Source of the DNA: Cycas panzhihuaensis
Lineage: Eukaryota; Cycadophyta
DNA: 64,000 nucleotides
Assembly: GCA_023213395.1 (NCBI GenBank)
Contig: CM041465.1
Span: 133,307,741-133,371,740 of the forward strand
Reading direction: 5' to 3'
Shown here in pieces: positions 44,077 through 58,260 of this stretch; positions within the stretch are counted from its first letter, which is position 1; every line of letters begins with the position of its first letter. Below the pieces are notes generated by a model. The model made no database searches. It saw only the letters and a program-made list of their open reading frames with translations, and was not told where the DNA came from. A program made the translations under genes and the position numbers.

Positions 44077-46194
44077 TGCATTTCATTAGCATTTGCCATC
44101 CACTAAACTAAATGTATTTTTCCAAGGGGGAAAGTACATGTCCAACATATTAAGACTTTCATATCATAAATTCATTAAATGATTCTCACTTCATGAAAAT
44201 TTTAACTAATATTGAGTCTTCAAATATTATAAAAGAGCCTTAATTTATTCATATTTAAACCATACTTTATTTTTTTCACTATATTTTAAAATAAATATAC
44301 CATTATATTTGGAGCATTTGAAAACATCAGAATGTACTAATTTTTTTTTTTAAATGGTTATGGAATTCATCTTTTATAAGGTTTTGAGCACTTGTATCTA
44401 ATTTACCCTTTATTTTATTTGTCATTTGTTATCTAAAGCATGTTGTGCAACCACTAGTTTTGACCATCTTAAAGTTCTCTTTCTAACACAACTGACGACA
44501 CTTGATTCTGACATATAAGTAATGAGTTATGCTTTAAAAAGCATTAGTGTACCATGAAGAAATATGCAATCCTCTAAAAATAGATGACAAATTTAAAAAA
44601 TTAATTAAATTTTAAATAACATTTTTGAAAATAAGAAACTAACAATTCTAGTTTATTCCATTTTGGAGTCTACCCCTTCATGATTTAGCTCTTGGTCATA
44701 TGGGCTCTATATATGACCACTTACTTATAAGCATAGGGCTAAATCTAGACCTAAGAAATTATCAAATTTAATTAAATTTTATAAATCAATCATAATTTTT
44801 TTTATGTATCAAAAAATTCATATGCAAAAAAAATTAAAATATCTACAAAAATAATTCTTACACTTACATCTAAATTTTGATGAATACTCCATTAGGCTAA
44901 CTACTTATTAATCTTCGTAGATTTCATCTCATGATCTATTAGCTGAGTAGGATCTATAGGGTAGCTATGTGTTCTATAAAGGGTGACATTGAGGGCATGA
45001 TAAATTCATTGTTATCAACGTATTTCCATATTGCAGGTGGTTGGTTTCTTTCATCCATGGCATTTGAGGGTAATAGATAAGTGGTTAGAGATCTACGATT
45101 GTGCATTCTTAACCATACAACTCCATCTAAGTTGGGAATCATGGGAATTTAATGGACAATAGTGGGCACCTATCTCTTATATAGTGCAATTAGACTTTGT
45201 ATTTTATCTTTGTGGCCATATAGCTGTGGGCATTTAGGTGATACCTTGAATATTTTGACATCATATTTCTACGTTTGAATAATAACAAATTACCTAGGAT
45301 GATTCTAATTTCTTTATGTTGTGGGCGGTATGGGAAGAGGCCCTTCTGTGGATTTTTTAAGTTAATTAGGGTTTTATTTCACTAACTCCATTGTTCTACC
45401 TGCATATGTGTCTACAGGGTAGCATCTGTTCATGGGACTCCAATATATATTCCATGATTATAACTTTATCCATAATTATATGCATTTATCCTCATCAATT
45501 TAGCATAAGGGATTGTCAACTAACCATGGCCATTTCTACTTAGAGGGTGATGTGGTAGTTATTTCTCCTATAGTCAAAACATATATTTACCTCTCTAGTT
45601 ACAGGTAGATTCATCATATGTTCCACTAGTGAAAATGATCAGAATAGGGATTTGCCTCTTGAATTGACTAGTCCTCAACAACTTTTTGTTAAACCCTCAT
45701 AATCATAAGCTATTATTATAATTTTTTCATACCACCACTATATATAAAAAAAATCATTTCATATATATGTAATTTGTTTATATAATATCACATACCTTTA
45801 TTTAATATCAAAAATTCCTATTTTATATCACTTATGTCATACCTATCAACATGTTGTTGTATAGGCCTATTACTACTTCATTCTTACTAATGGGTTAACA
45901 GTCTCATTCTGGTAATAAATCTCAAATAAAGATAGTCACTAAAACCTTTATAATAGTTCATAAGTGATAGTAAATCCATTAAGGGGATACTCGTAAAAGC
46001 CTTCATTAATGAATATTAGTGTCTATTTCACCTTCTATATGCAACTAGATCATTGGTATAACACTGGCATATTCAAACTCTTAGCTCAATAAACACACCT
46101 CATATTTAGCTCCTATATTAGCTCTATCATGACTCATATTGGCTCATCAAACTTGTTCACATATGCTATCTTTCTATTACACAAGATCTTATAA
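44077..46194 (-). other. Element G interior, no recognised protein
   Basis: AT-rich sequence. One minus-strand stretch near 44954-45142 (MIPNLDGVVWLRMHNRRSL) is open for 62 codons, but I do not recognise it, and it has no supporting frame on either side. A continuation at 42975-43478 is likewise blank. Confidence 0.5.
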
Positions 46195-46211
46195 CCATGG
46201 CTCTGATACCA
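46195..46211 (-). other. Element G primer-binding site
   Basis: The minus strand reads TGGTATCAGAGCCATGG. The first 14 bases match the initiator tRNA-Met complement without change, the best preserved such site in the window. Confidence 0.88.
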
Positions 46212-46644
46212 TGTTAAAATATATAATAGAAGAATTGACTCATGAGTTATGTACACAAGTAAACATCAAACATGTATCAAGTATTCAATAAGCAACAAGT
46301 ATACATTTGCTATAAGAGAGAAACACTAAGATATATATGTGGAAAATATAATAAGGGAGAAACCATGGAAGAAGGTGGAGTTTGGACTCCTCTTCTGTTC
46401 ACAATGATTATATTTCCTTTCTCATCCTTTCTCAAGTTCTCAAGTGGTATGTGTATATAATTATAATAACATTCACCTTATGAATAGCCTATATTTTCTA
46501 TTGAGCCTTTACATTAACCAATAATGTTATTACATAGATGTGTGTGCATCTCATATATCTCAATGTATGTGAATAGTAGGATGATGTATGTGTACATCAT
46601 CTACATTAAACATTACATATATATAATTATCACATATTTTAACA
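46212..46644 (-). repeat. Element G 5' LTR
   Basis: It starts TGTTAAAATATATAATAG on the plus strand and ends CACATATTTTAACA, so both edges carry the TGTTAAAA inverted terminus. Paired with 42526-42966. Confidence 0.87.
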
Positions 46645-46649
46645 TGAAT

Positions 46650-49600
46650 AATCCTCACCATTATGGATGGTCAACTTACACTTTTCATATCACTTCATTA
46701 ACTTTGTCTCTTAGATATTCTAGCCTTCCTATTCTTCAATCATTGATTTTTCTTTAACTTTGGTTGAGTTAATTCTACTTTTAACATTTCAACTATATTA
46801 ATAAGCTCTGAATTTAGATCTACTTCAATGAAAGCCATATGATGAGCTACTCTTAGTCCCTCTATTTCACTTTGTAATCTATACATTTCTTACCCCTACT
46901 CTTGGTTTCTTACCTCAAATTCTAAGGCCATATGTCATTCCTATATACAAATGTTAGTTAGTTATTAGGCTAATGAAATATAAAATTATGAATAACTATT
47001 ACAAAAAATAATGCATGGATGGATCATCCACTACATTTAATATTTTGGATACTAATATACAAATATGATGATGGTAAACTCAAATTAATTCCTTGTGTAT
47101 TTCCTTCATCCCATGTAATAACTAATAGATGGTTATATGATGCCTTTTGAAATCTATCAAAAGATTATTTCTATTATTATTCCCCACTTATTTTTATTGG
47201 CTATATGCACTAATAATGATCTATAACATAGATCCTGATAAGGTTGAAAAGAGTCACCTCTTAATTTCCTCTATATTATTAACTCTCTTGAAATTTATTA
47301 TGAAACAATGTTAAATGGTTACTTGGGTCTCTAATTTTATTATATTACATATATACAAATTCTAGCCATATAAGTTGAAAAGTTTATTATAATGCCCATT
47401 ATAACCAATATCAAACTTTCTTTGGTTCCCCTTCTATAAGGTTTTGTATTCATCTATATCTTTAGTACCTAAGGGGTCTTTTGGAAACATTAGTATGATT
47501 TCCTTTCCTATCATCTCTTTTATTTGATTTTATCCCTCTATCATTCTAGAATTCCATGGTGATCCTCCCTTTCCTATGTATTATTCTTCTTATAATATCT
47601 TTTAGGACCCCTTTTGCAATAACAATGAAAGATCCTAATTATACTAACACTTTGTTGAACCTATATTTAGCACAACTAAGGCTCTTAGCATTTTAATCTC
47701 TTTAAAGATATTAATTTCTACTTCGTCAGCTCTTACTATTTTTTTTTCTCTAAGCTTTTTATATCATGGCTTAGTTTTTTATTACATATGAAGATGGATA
47801 GAACCTATGAAAGGTAATGAAACCAATTTTTTAAAGCTATAAAGCAACCCAACTTTCACTAGTAAATGACCACCCATTAATAATATCAATTGTATTTATT
47901 CATCATGCATTGTTCTCATTTTGTTCCATTTAGTTTACAATTCATTATATCAAAGGCATATGGCATGATAAATAGGCAAAATCACTATGGATTATCATCA
48001 CCTTGAATCTCCTTAGTAACCTAATCTCTAACATGAGAAAAAATACATATGTTCTCATTTGAATTGATATATGTTTCTCATGCTACAAAACTAGATATAA
48101 ATATCCCATTTTCCCATCAATTTCTAAAATATATATTTGAAGGTTACAACTTATCATATTTTAACGAATGTTAACTAGTTGCTAACCATTTAATTTACAT
48201 GACAAGAATATCTACTTTATTAACTAATTATTTATTTAATAACTAATTTAGTTAAATAGTGTGTACTTTATCATCTAGACTCTTCTTTTATGCCAAGCAA
48301 AATACTATCATTGTAAATCAAACCATAAGTTAAATTTTTGGGACTATTCTAAATTATCTCAATTATCAGCCAAATTAACTACTAAAAATCTAAGTTCTTC
48401 AATTAGTCATTTTAATGTTAAAAATTAACCTCGTCTCCTCCATAAATTGAATCCCTATTAAAACATTAACTTTTCTCTATCAAATTCAAGGGTGTATATT
48501 TTACCCCTCTACAAAATCATCTATAATGGAATTCTTCTATGATGTGTTTAGCGCTAAATCTTTCTTATCATAAAGTAATAAATACTAAAAGGATAATTTG
48601 GATTATAGTTGGCTTCATATTAATTCTCATAAACATGTTGGACATCAACTAATATAAAGTTATTATTATAATATAATGAAGGAAAATGAGAAATGAAATA
48701 TGAATTTTGCATACCTAAACCCATAACCTAATGGAAAGTAGTATCTCATGATATTATCCACCTTTGATAATCGAATGGATGATGAAAAATCCATGCAAGT
48801 TCTCACCCAATTTTGCATAAACCCAAGTTTGAGAAGAACCATTATATCATCAATGAGGATGCTTAATTTAGTAAGCATAGAAGGCATCATAACTTCAAAG
48901 AGAGTGGATGTCACAATGCCTTGTATGTGAATAATCTCAATATGAATTTGAAAGAGGTAATGCATTAAAATTGATATACCTTTATCTTCATTATCCTTGT
49001 TTTCATTTGCTTTTGTCTCCTCCCTTTCTTTCCTCTTCCTTTTCTTCTTCTTCTTCTTTCTCTTTCTTTAATCCATTGTTAATAACATATTCTTCATCAT
49101 TTTCCTCATCTTCTTAACATCATGTGTTTCCGTTTCCATATTTAGATATGTTTTTGGAATTAACTTAGGCAAATTCAATTTTAGTTTTATTCCATTCCTT
49201 TCATTTTTAAAATTGTCAAATATTTCCAACCATTTATTTAATACATTACTTACATTCTTTGATATTCCTTTAAATCCCAATTTTAATACATATAAAAGTC
49301 ACATGTTAAACCACATAAGAGATACTCAATACAAAACACCAATATTAAAAGTGAATACTAGTATTAATATTAATCATAAATCCATTTATGATATATGAAG
49401 CTTATGCATCTCAAGTTAAAATACAATTGCTATGTGGCTAGAATAAAGAAGAAATCTTGTTGACTAAAAATAATATTTTTGTATTATTATAAAATAAAAA
49501 AATCCTCAAATATTATAAAAGTACTTAATTTATTATAAACATTAAAAACATATCTTAATTAATTTTCATTAAAGACTTGTAGTATGATACATGATTTTTG

Positions 49601-50837
49601 ATTAAACTAATCTAATCTTTATTTTAAAATAAAAAAACTTGAAAATTTCCCACTTTTATAACTTGAAATAATATATTTGAATCTAAAATCCTAAAATGCC
49701 TAAAATTTAACTATGAAGCAACTCTAAATAGGATTTACTTCATAAATCTAAAATTTATCATATTACAGTTCCAAACATACAAAATATATAAATATACCAC
49801 TTATGGAATCATTCACAATAGATAGTTGATATGAGCCATTCAACCATCAAAGATAAAATATATCTACTTATGCATACCAAAGATACACTATATAATTAAA
49901 ATACCAAAAGATCTTAATATATGAAACACATTTATAATACAAAAGTGATCTTAAAGTGAACAAGCTCATAATTCTCACATAAAAATGTTGCCCTTTAGGA
50001 TGGCTTACTTCCAAGTTGTTGTCTTATAAGTTTGATTTATTGTAAAAGCCCCAAGCCAAAATAAAAGATCTATGAAATTTACAAATAAGAGTCTTGATGT
50101 GTATTTATGGTACACAAGACCTCCATGTAATTTCTTATTGTCTAACATTTTTACCAATTAATGTGAACATGGTCCTTCATTATTACAAGTTAACGTAAAG
50201 ACATTTCATCTATAATCCTTATATGGAATCCCAAATATTTTTTCTTTGTAATTCATAGTAAATTGATTTTCTATGAAATGTAAACATATAACACTTAATC
50301 ACCACCCAAAGACACATCTCATAACACAACCAAGAATATACAATCTACTCTATATAATTAGTGGATAATAGCAAGACTTGGAAATCCTAAAATTTGGGTT
50401 ATTACATAATATACCTAACCACTCAAACAATATAAAAGATATGGAATTCATAAAAGCTTATTACTTTTCCTTGATCTAAGTCAACCATGTATAATTAAGT
50501 GATGGGATTATACCAATGTTAGTGGTGAAGCTCTTATTGTTAGTATTCAAATAATAAGGATTCAAGAGAATTATTGTTTCTAACTATATAATACAATCTT
50601 GTAATAAATAGATCCATGGGAACACCTTAGAGCAACTCATATAAATCAAAGATATATTAATCAATTATGAACAATGGATAGATTACATACTAAAATATGA
50701 ACATACTAATACAAACACCATAGCTTGGCTACCTATGTAAATTGTACTTTAAGATTCATAACCTAGCTATGTGTATTTTTAGGACATTATGTATATTACA
50801 TTATATGATAACTCATTATAAAAGGCCATTCATCATT
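46650..50837. other. 4.2 kb AT-rich stretch without recognisable genes
   Basis: I read both strands and found no known domain. On the minus strand 46690-46930 gives a Glu/Leu-rich, coiled-coil-like text (MALEFEVRNQE, YRLQSEIEGLRVAHHMAF, LINIVEMLKVEL) of unknown origin. At 49020-49075 a pyrimidine tract encodes a Lys/Arg run on the minus strand, following a 70-codon open stretch (49068-49280, NKWLEIFDNFKNERNGIKLK) that I do not recognise. It may be old transposon debris. Confidence 0.55.
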
Positions 50838-51084
50838 TTTTATGACCCTCCTTAAAATCCAATTGATTAATTAATTATTAAGTGAAAGGGTACCTTTGAA
50901 TGGCTGTAACTATTTATGAAAGGGCTCTGTTATATACATATAAATAGGCTCTCAAATGTAATATTCATTATCAATTATTTATCAATTAACTCATTTGGTA
51001 TTTTGATTATGAAACCCCTCAAAGCACTCTTAAGTAATCATTTAGAATTAGGTGTCCTCTTAAGTTATCAGAAGGTCCATAATA
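50838..51084 (+). repeat. Element I 5' LTR
   Basis: It begins TTTTATGACCCTCC (TG lost) and ends GGTCCATAATA. It aligns with 55305-55552 over AAGTGAAAGGGTACCTTT, ATAAATAGGCTCTC and more. Confidence 0.87.
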
Positions 51085-51086
51085 AG

Positions 51087-51098
51087 TAGTATTATAAC
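51087..51098 (+). other. Element I primer-binding site (decayed)
   Basis: TAGTATTATAAC sits two bases after the LTR. It can be derived from TGGTATCAGAGC by four changes, three of them transitions. Confidence 0.5.
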
Positions 51099-51980
51099 TT
51101 TTATCCTAGCCTTAATTTTTACATTCCACAAACCTAAACATCCAAAACCCTTGATGTTAAAAAACTAATAATATAAAAGCCATTACATCTAACATTTTTG
51201 ACCTATATTATATATTTAGGTGACCTGTAATATATATTCTAGTGTCCTATTAAGTGGATATATATAAAAGTATTCATCAACTTTGCATTAACAAAAACTA
51301 AAGATATTAGCCCCATGTTAGTTATAAATTCACTCACCTAAATTGCAATTAATTTTGCTAATGAAGTCTTATATCCTTGCATTTTCATCTTACCAAAACT
51401 ATTGTGTCATCTAGTACCCACATTCCATAAGCACTAATTATTGCCATAAAGGATATTTTATATCCCCATTACTTATCACATTCGTTGTTAAAATATACAC
51501 CTCTATATGTATATCTCTATCTTCCCTATGTTCATCTTACCTTCTGCATGTATATCTTTGTATTCTATTAGAATATATATGTCTACATGTGTATCTCCAT
51601 CTTCCCTACATTCTTCTTTGTCTTCCCTTCCATTCCATCATCTTGCCTTTCCTACATTTGTCTAGTTTTGACTATTTAGTTCTATTCTATTTTACTAGTT
51701 TTTAATTGTTTGTTTGTCTTCTGTTGTTTGTTTACTTTCATTCACATTCTATCCTTCATTGTTATTTACCTTTCATCTGTTGTAGTTTCATCACATAGAT
51801 CACATCACATTAATATTAAGTCACCTTACATAGTTACATCATCTCATATAGTCACATAATATAATTAACACCATCTATCATATTATATATACTATAATAC
51901 TATATTGCATTATATTATATTATGTCAAAGATATAATATAAATAATATTATATATACTTAGTATACCACATTACATTCCA
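51099..51980. other. Element I leader, no gene seen
   Basis: AT-rich leader sequence with imperfect repeats around 51500-51610 (TGTATATCT and ATCTTCCCTA words repeated). No protein recognised. Confidence 0.5.
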
Positions 51981-51981
51981 T

Positions 51982-52535
<554 letters not shown>

Positions 52536-52540
52536 CTATA

Positions 52541-53268
52541 TAATTCAAATTATAATATCTAGGAAAATATACTATATTAAGATTTTTTTTCTTTAAGTCA
52601 TTAACAGACATATTTTGATTCAACTAACAATTAATTATTTTCCATATCCAAGTAAATATAATAGACAATTGGTGGAATCATACTTATACCATTATAAAGG
52701 TAATGAACACTAAAAAAATGGTTGATAATTCATCTAAAAAGATACAATCAAACCTATTACCTAAGAAATCTGTGAAGTAGTTCAAACTTCGAATGTTCTT
52801 TTAAGCTATATATTACATTAGATCTTAGATAAATTGATAGTTATGGTGGTGGACTAGAAAGAAGACATAATTATTCCTGATTTAGAAGACAAAGGAATCA
52901 ATTATTAGTCATATGCTAAAACCTAATCCACAAAGAATTAGTCTATTCCTTAGACAACTCAAGTTAATCTTAACACAAAAACTATTAGGAAGTATCTAAA
53001 TAACTACTAAAATATAACTCTTAAAGAACAAAATGTGGTGGGATTTCAAGCATATTTTAACCATTTACAAACCATATAATTATAGAAAAAGAAAAAAACT
53101 AGAGAAAATTATGATAGAATGCTTTAATATTGAATAAGGGCACATACACCAAGAGTATAGATTCATCGAATGATTTTTTTTTTTATTTGGTTGAAATTAG
53201 GCCAAATAAATAAGTTTCTTTAGTAACCCTACACATGGACGGGAAAACATACAAATGATAGTAATCCT
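52541..53268. other. Element I interior, likely degraded gag start
   Basis: No domain is clear before the solo LTR insertion at 53269. By position this would be the gag N-terminal region. Confidence 0.4.
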
Positions 53269-53917
53269 TGCTAGATAATTTGACAATAATGTTTTGGGGG
53301 CTAAAATTTTGACATGTTGGTAGCGTGATTTCCCCCTTAAACTTCTATGGGGGGTTCCAATGGGGGCACGAGCCCACCTTGGCTGGGGAGTGAGGGGGGC
53401 GTTGGAACACCCCCCACAAAGAGGGGGTTCAGGGGTGATAGCCTCTAACCCAAAAAACTAACACTGAAAAGCATATTAAATTATAAAGAGAATCAAGGTC
53501 ATTCATCCAAAATACCCTAGATTCTATGGTTAAGATTTGTGCCTTGTATGACTCTCTCATGTAGCCTAATTTAGGGTGTTTTTTCATTATGTTTGATGTA
53601 TTAGATGTACTATAAGGAGTTGGGTGGCCGGTTGTTATTGCTGTGAGCATTCTACTATAGATTCTATATATTTCTCCATTTATTGATAATAAAGATCGAT
53701 ACCTTTCCTGTCTAGATGCTTCCCTAGCATATTGTTAGGGTTTTACCATGTTATATCAGGTGTATATGTGATGCTTAACTTTCTTATTCATTTTATTGTA
53801 TTATCTCTAGTTTAAGAACTTGCATGTTAAATTTTAGTTTCGATTCCTATAACTAGTTGCAAAATAGTTTAGATCTTAGTGGCAGTTTCATGTTATTGGG
53901 ACCTTGTCTTCTCAACA
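53269..53917 (+). mobile_element. Solo LTR J (Copia C LTR family), inside Element I
   Basis: It is a plus-strand homologue of the Copia C LTR from TGCTAGATAATTTGACAATA to CTTCTCAACA. It includes the G-rich block (53335-53440) and shared words AATAAAGATCGATACC, TCCCTAGCATATTG and GATTCCTATAACTAGTTGCA. Flanks ATCCT (53264-53268) and GTCTT (53918-53922) differ by two transitions. No internal region is attached. Confidence 0.8.
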
Positions 53918-55031
53918 GTCTTTAGAATGAACCACATTTTGAAACTAATTATTAACATGGAAGGAATTTATTCATTTATTCATTAAAATATTTAAAATTA
54001 CAACTAATTATAATTACTATTGTGAATTGCAAAAATTAAAATAAACTAGATCTATAGAAGAATACAACACAATATTCACTAAGTTGAGTTATATACTAGA
54101 AGATATTCTAAATAGTAAACTCATTTAATTATACATAAATGGACTGATAATAGAGATCTAAGTTAATGTTAATATTGAAGAACCAAAATATCTTAATAAG
54201 GCAATATAATTAATTAGAATACATGAAGATAAGCTTAATACATTATGTAAAATAAATACAAACCCCTATATTCCTCCACTTATTTGACCTAATCCATCAC
54301 CAAATGCTCAACATAAACTATTATTAATTAATTTGAATCAACCTATTAAACTAATCATTTAAAAGATAAGAATAGAATAAGAAGAGTTAAGGGAAAATAA
54401 CCTATGATTTAAATGCGAAGAGAAATAGGGTCTTAGGCATATATGTTAAAGGAACGAGTTATATATAATTAGATTATTACCTAATGATAATATTGATGAA
54501 GAAGAATAAGAATAAGGTTTAGAAGACAACAAAGAAAATTGTCATAACTATGAATATCAGGGAAGTTGTTACACTCTTAAGGTTGACAATCCAAAAATAA
54601 CATTCTTATCTATGAGCATATTCACTCAATCTAATATATTAAAACCATAATGATCTATAAAAAATCAAGCTACTATAATCTTGCTAAATATATATAGCAC
54701 TCATAATTTCATTGATAGGAATTATACTCAACAACTAATAGTATTTTGATTAAGGACACCCTGTTTCCAAGTAAGTGTTGGAGGAAGATAGGTAATATCA
54801 AGCCAAGGCATGGTAAAAAACCTTAGTCTTATAGTAAGTAGTGTCAATATCACAAAAAACTTTTACATCATTAATATGGGAGGTGCAGATATTATTTTAG
54901 GTAGTCAATGGCTCAGTACACTTAGAACTTTTGAAATGAATCTAAATGAGCTATTCATAAGATTCAAGAAGGAAGGAAGAACCATCATGTTTTTAGGAAA
55001 AAACCTGACAAACCAAAGTAATATCACATAA
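53918..55031 (+). pseudogene. Element I gag C-terminus and protease
   Basis: A zinc-knuckle remnant at 54402-54460 reads FKCEEK, stop, GLRHIC. The aspartic protease region is at 54590-55031: the active-site segment reads NIYSTHNFID near 54690-54720, where D-S-G-S-T-H-N-F-I-D is typical, so the catalytic Asp and Gly are lost. The later half MVKNLSLIVSSVNITKNFYI, GGADIILGSQWLSTL is well preserved (54810-54930) and typical of gypsy proteases. No RT follows. Confidence 0.82.
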
Positions 55032-55291
55032 GCATATAGATGAAGAAACTAGGAAGCATCCTCAAAATACAAGAGCTCATGAAAAATATTGCTAAAGTCT
55101 TCAAACAAAATCATTTTATAATAAAAGCTTCCAATGTCTGAGTAATATCCTAATGGACACAAACTTAATGAATGTTCAAACCTATAAGGGTGTCACTATC
55201 GAGATAAAGTTTTAATACAATATCACACAAATCATGATGTTCATTTTAAAGGCTATGATTGTTTGACTATGTTTAATGGGTGAAACATCTT

Positions 55292-55302
55292 AAGGGGGAG
55301 TA
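55292..55302 (+). other. Element I polypurine tract
   Basis: AAGGGGGAGTA precedes the 3' LTR by two bases. Confidence 0.75.
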
Positions 55303-55304
55303 AT

Positions 55305-55552
55305 TGTTATGAACCTCCTTAAAAGCCAATTGATTAATTAATCATTAAGTGAAAGGGTACCTTTAAATGGTTATGAATATTTATGAAAGGACTCTATTAT
55401 GTACATATAAATAGGCTCTCGAATGTAACGTTCATTATCAATTATTTATTAATCAACTTATTTAGTCTTTTGATTGTGAAAGCCCTCAAAGCTCTCTTAT
55501 GTAACCATTAAGAATTTAGTGTCCTCTCAAGTTATAAAGAAGGTCTATAACA
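55305..55552 (+). repeat. Element I 3' LTR
   Basis: It begins TGTTATGAACCTCC and ends GGTCTATAACA. It is paired with 50838-51084. Confidence 0.88.
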
Positions 55553-55557
55553 TCATC

Positions 55558-56611
55558 ATATGAAATTTCATGAGTGGAAGTGTATTTAAGTGGGTTGATG
55601 GAAAGAGAAGGGGGTATCATATAATATATTGAAATTAATAATTAAGTGTGAGCTTTATATCATGGATATTTATTCTAAATGTAGATGTGGGAGTCATTCA
55701 AGATGATCACATAACAAATCAACATTAGATTTTATCCTTGATCTTGGATTAAATTTAGTATAATAAGTGATAGTTGATTGGTGTACCAAATATAAATGAT
55801 TTAGATTTATATCATAATATGTATCACTCTTCATAAATGCTTTTATATCAATTGTTATATTCTCATATATGTGGTTATATCATGATGCGTCTTAATACAT
55901 GATCCTAGTATACACATCTACAATACACCATGGCCTCTATATATGATACTAATTCTTCTCTCATTATTCTTCCTAGAACTAACCCAAAGATAATCTATTT
56001 AGCATCTAGCATTGTAACTAATCTAGAAACTAACAAGGGCCCATCCTATCATAGTTGGTAATAAAAACCAATGACTAAAAGTGAGAATCCAAGGTTTAGG
56101 GTGGGGGATAAAGAGTTAAGAAATTGAATTGTGCACAACACAACTTTTATTAAAAAGAATCATAACCTAATAGAATAACTGCAATAAATGGTGATGAATA
56201 AAAAATTCTAACATTCAATGAAGAAGTGGATTAAGATTTAATGTCATTATAATATGTGTGAAACACTTTGGATCATAAATAGAGAGTTAGATAATACCCA
56301 TTGGCTAAAGGAATTTATAATAACACTATATAATATGGAAAATAATTAGTATAGATAATTTAAGGACTAATTAAATGATTAGAATACATCAAGGAGAATA
56401 TTTATAAAAGAATTTTAATTATTATATGATGATAGTGTGGTGGTAGATTAGATAAACAATTTAAAATAAGAACGTAAGAAGGTAATATAAAGTTATAATA
56501 CTAAGTTAAATATGTTACTAAGGAAAATTGAAAGTTAGGTAATTGATGAGCTACAAAAATGATGGTTTTTAGAGGGTCTATTACCAAAATATTAAAGGAT
56601 TTTTTTCATTC
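55558..56611 (+). other. Unassigned stretch, possibly old gag
   Basis: No clear domain. Around 56230-56580 the plus strand gives gag-like text (NTHWLKEFITTLYNM, RRIFIKEF, WFLEGLLPK) in frames full of stops. I treat this as a weak hint only. Confidence 0.35.
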
Positions 56612-58260
56612 CATTCTCACTCAACTCCAGCAATTGTTGTCACCTCAACTCCAAAGCATAGGAACTTCTAATACGACAGGCAACTAACCTCCCCCTTTTA
56701 AAGGAAGAAATGCACCTATAAGAGGTTCTCCACCAAGGCAATATTTTTTTCACCATAAAATCAACATTCCTACCTTTGATCTAGATGTGAATAGAGAGTG
56801 TACTTAGAGCTAGATTAACAAGTTAGAATCCTACTTCACACTCCACCCGATGTTAGAGAAGGACCAACTTGTATACGCTTTCATTCACTTAGATGGTCAA
56901 GTCCACCATTAGTTCAACTAGTGGAAGTGAGAATATCCCTCTCACCAAACACGGTCCCACTTCACCAGCGATTTCTTTGAACAATATAAGGATACATAGA
57001 GTTAATCTTTCTTCACACAACTTACTCAGATTAAGCAAACCATATTAGTAGAGGCTTACATTGATGAATTTCAAGCTTTGTATAAATGCATGCCACAAAG
57101 CCAAAACTTAGATAAATAAGCAGTAATTAATATTTATGTGGAGGGACTCCAAGATCATATTTAAATGAGACTAAAGACAATGGTAATTTGCTCCCTTTAA
57201 GGAAGCATTCAAGTGGGCTCATATAGTAGAAGTTGAGTTTATAACAGATAGACCCTTAGCTACTCATTGGGATAACTCTTGGTTCTCATACACTCAATAG
57301 TCAGACTTCCAATAACTGTGGCCTCGATTTGATGATATGTCCCATATTCAAGCTGACTTTACACATCCTCAACCATGATAAGATGATCCCACATGCCCAT
57401 CTACTGACCGATAGAATGATGATGCATTTACCAAAAGAGTCCAAATTTCTCAAGCTGAAGCATAATATTAATTAGAGACTGGCCTCTATATGCAATGTGA
57501 AAAAAGGTGGACTCCCAAGCATGGTTATTTCTATAAAGCATGACGTATGGTTTTCTCCATTGACTCATCCCTCTCCCCTAATGAATCATTTGACTCTACC
57601 TCTAAACAAAAGGCCAATGATAAAGCCCATGATGACCCTATCCTAGACCCTCACCCTAAAGTATCCCAATCTATTATCACCACCTCCTCCTATCCTGAAC
57701 CCCTATGAGTTAGAGGTATCCTTCGTAAGACTCTAATATCCATCTTAATCAATGGTGGAATGCCACTCAATTTCCTTGATATTTCTATAACTAGATAACT
57801 TAACCTATATATCATACTAAAAGCTAGCTTCACCTATTCTCTGCTAGGGTACCGAAAACTCTATTGTTCAATTACCAGGGTACCAGAAACTCCATTGTTC
57901 AATTGTTATTAAAAACCTCCAAGTCTAAATTGGCTCCTACCTTTTAGTGTCAAGTTTCTATGCCATGTTAATAGGAGGATCTAATGCTACCTTAGGAATT
58001 CAATGGTTGTAAACCTTAAGAACCTATAGCATGAATAACTTGCCTACTAGTCCATTCATTACCTTTAAAGACCAAATGGGTTAAAATCACAAAATTTATA
58101 GAATACAATCCCCTCCTACCCAAGTGGTCTCTCTCATATGTATGAATTCCATCTTCAATCTCACCTGGGGTATATAGTCTGCCTCAATAATATTCAAATT
58201 GAACCACAAATTCATCCATGCATCTATGACATCATTACCCAATATAAATAAGTATTTGCT
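56612..58260 (+). pseudogene. Gypsy F gag and protease
   Basis: Gag remains follow Gypsy A and E closely (FFTLHP-type region near 56830; the FQALYK region near 57070). A degraded knuckle lies near 57490-57540 (CEKRWTPKHGYFYKA). Protease near 57715-58010 shows RGILRKTLISILINGGMPLNFLDIS, with the catalytic Asp changed to Asn (D-G-G to N-G-G). A 31-bp tandem duplication at 57843-57904 shifts the frame inside protease. Confidence 0.8.

Larger units (their letters stand above)
42526..46644 (-). mobile_element. Element G: LTR retrotransposon, coding content unrecognised
   Basis: Direct repeats at 42526-42966 and 46212-46644 (TGTTAAAATCTATAATAG and TGTTAAAATATATAATAG at the inner or left ends) form an LTR pair on the minus strand. 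An initiator tRNA-Met primer-binding site lies at 46195-46211, and a polypurine tract AAGGAGGA on the minus strand at 42967-42974. The 3.2-kb interior has no recognisable gag or pol, so it may be a non-autonomous derivative. Flanks TACCA (42521-42525) and TGAAT (46645-46649) do not match. A solo LTR of another family interrupts it. Confidence 0.75.

Noticed and set aside
48666-48965. 99-codon open frame on the minus strand with an opposing 60-codon frame
   Set aside because: Neither translation shows a domain or consistent neighbours, and AT-rich DNA readily gives such frames.
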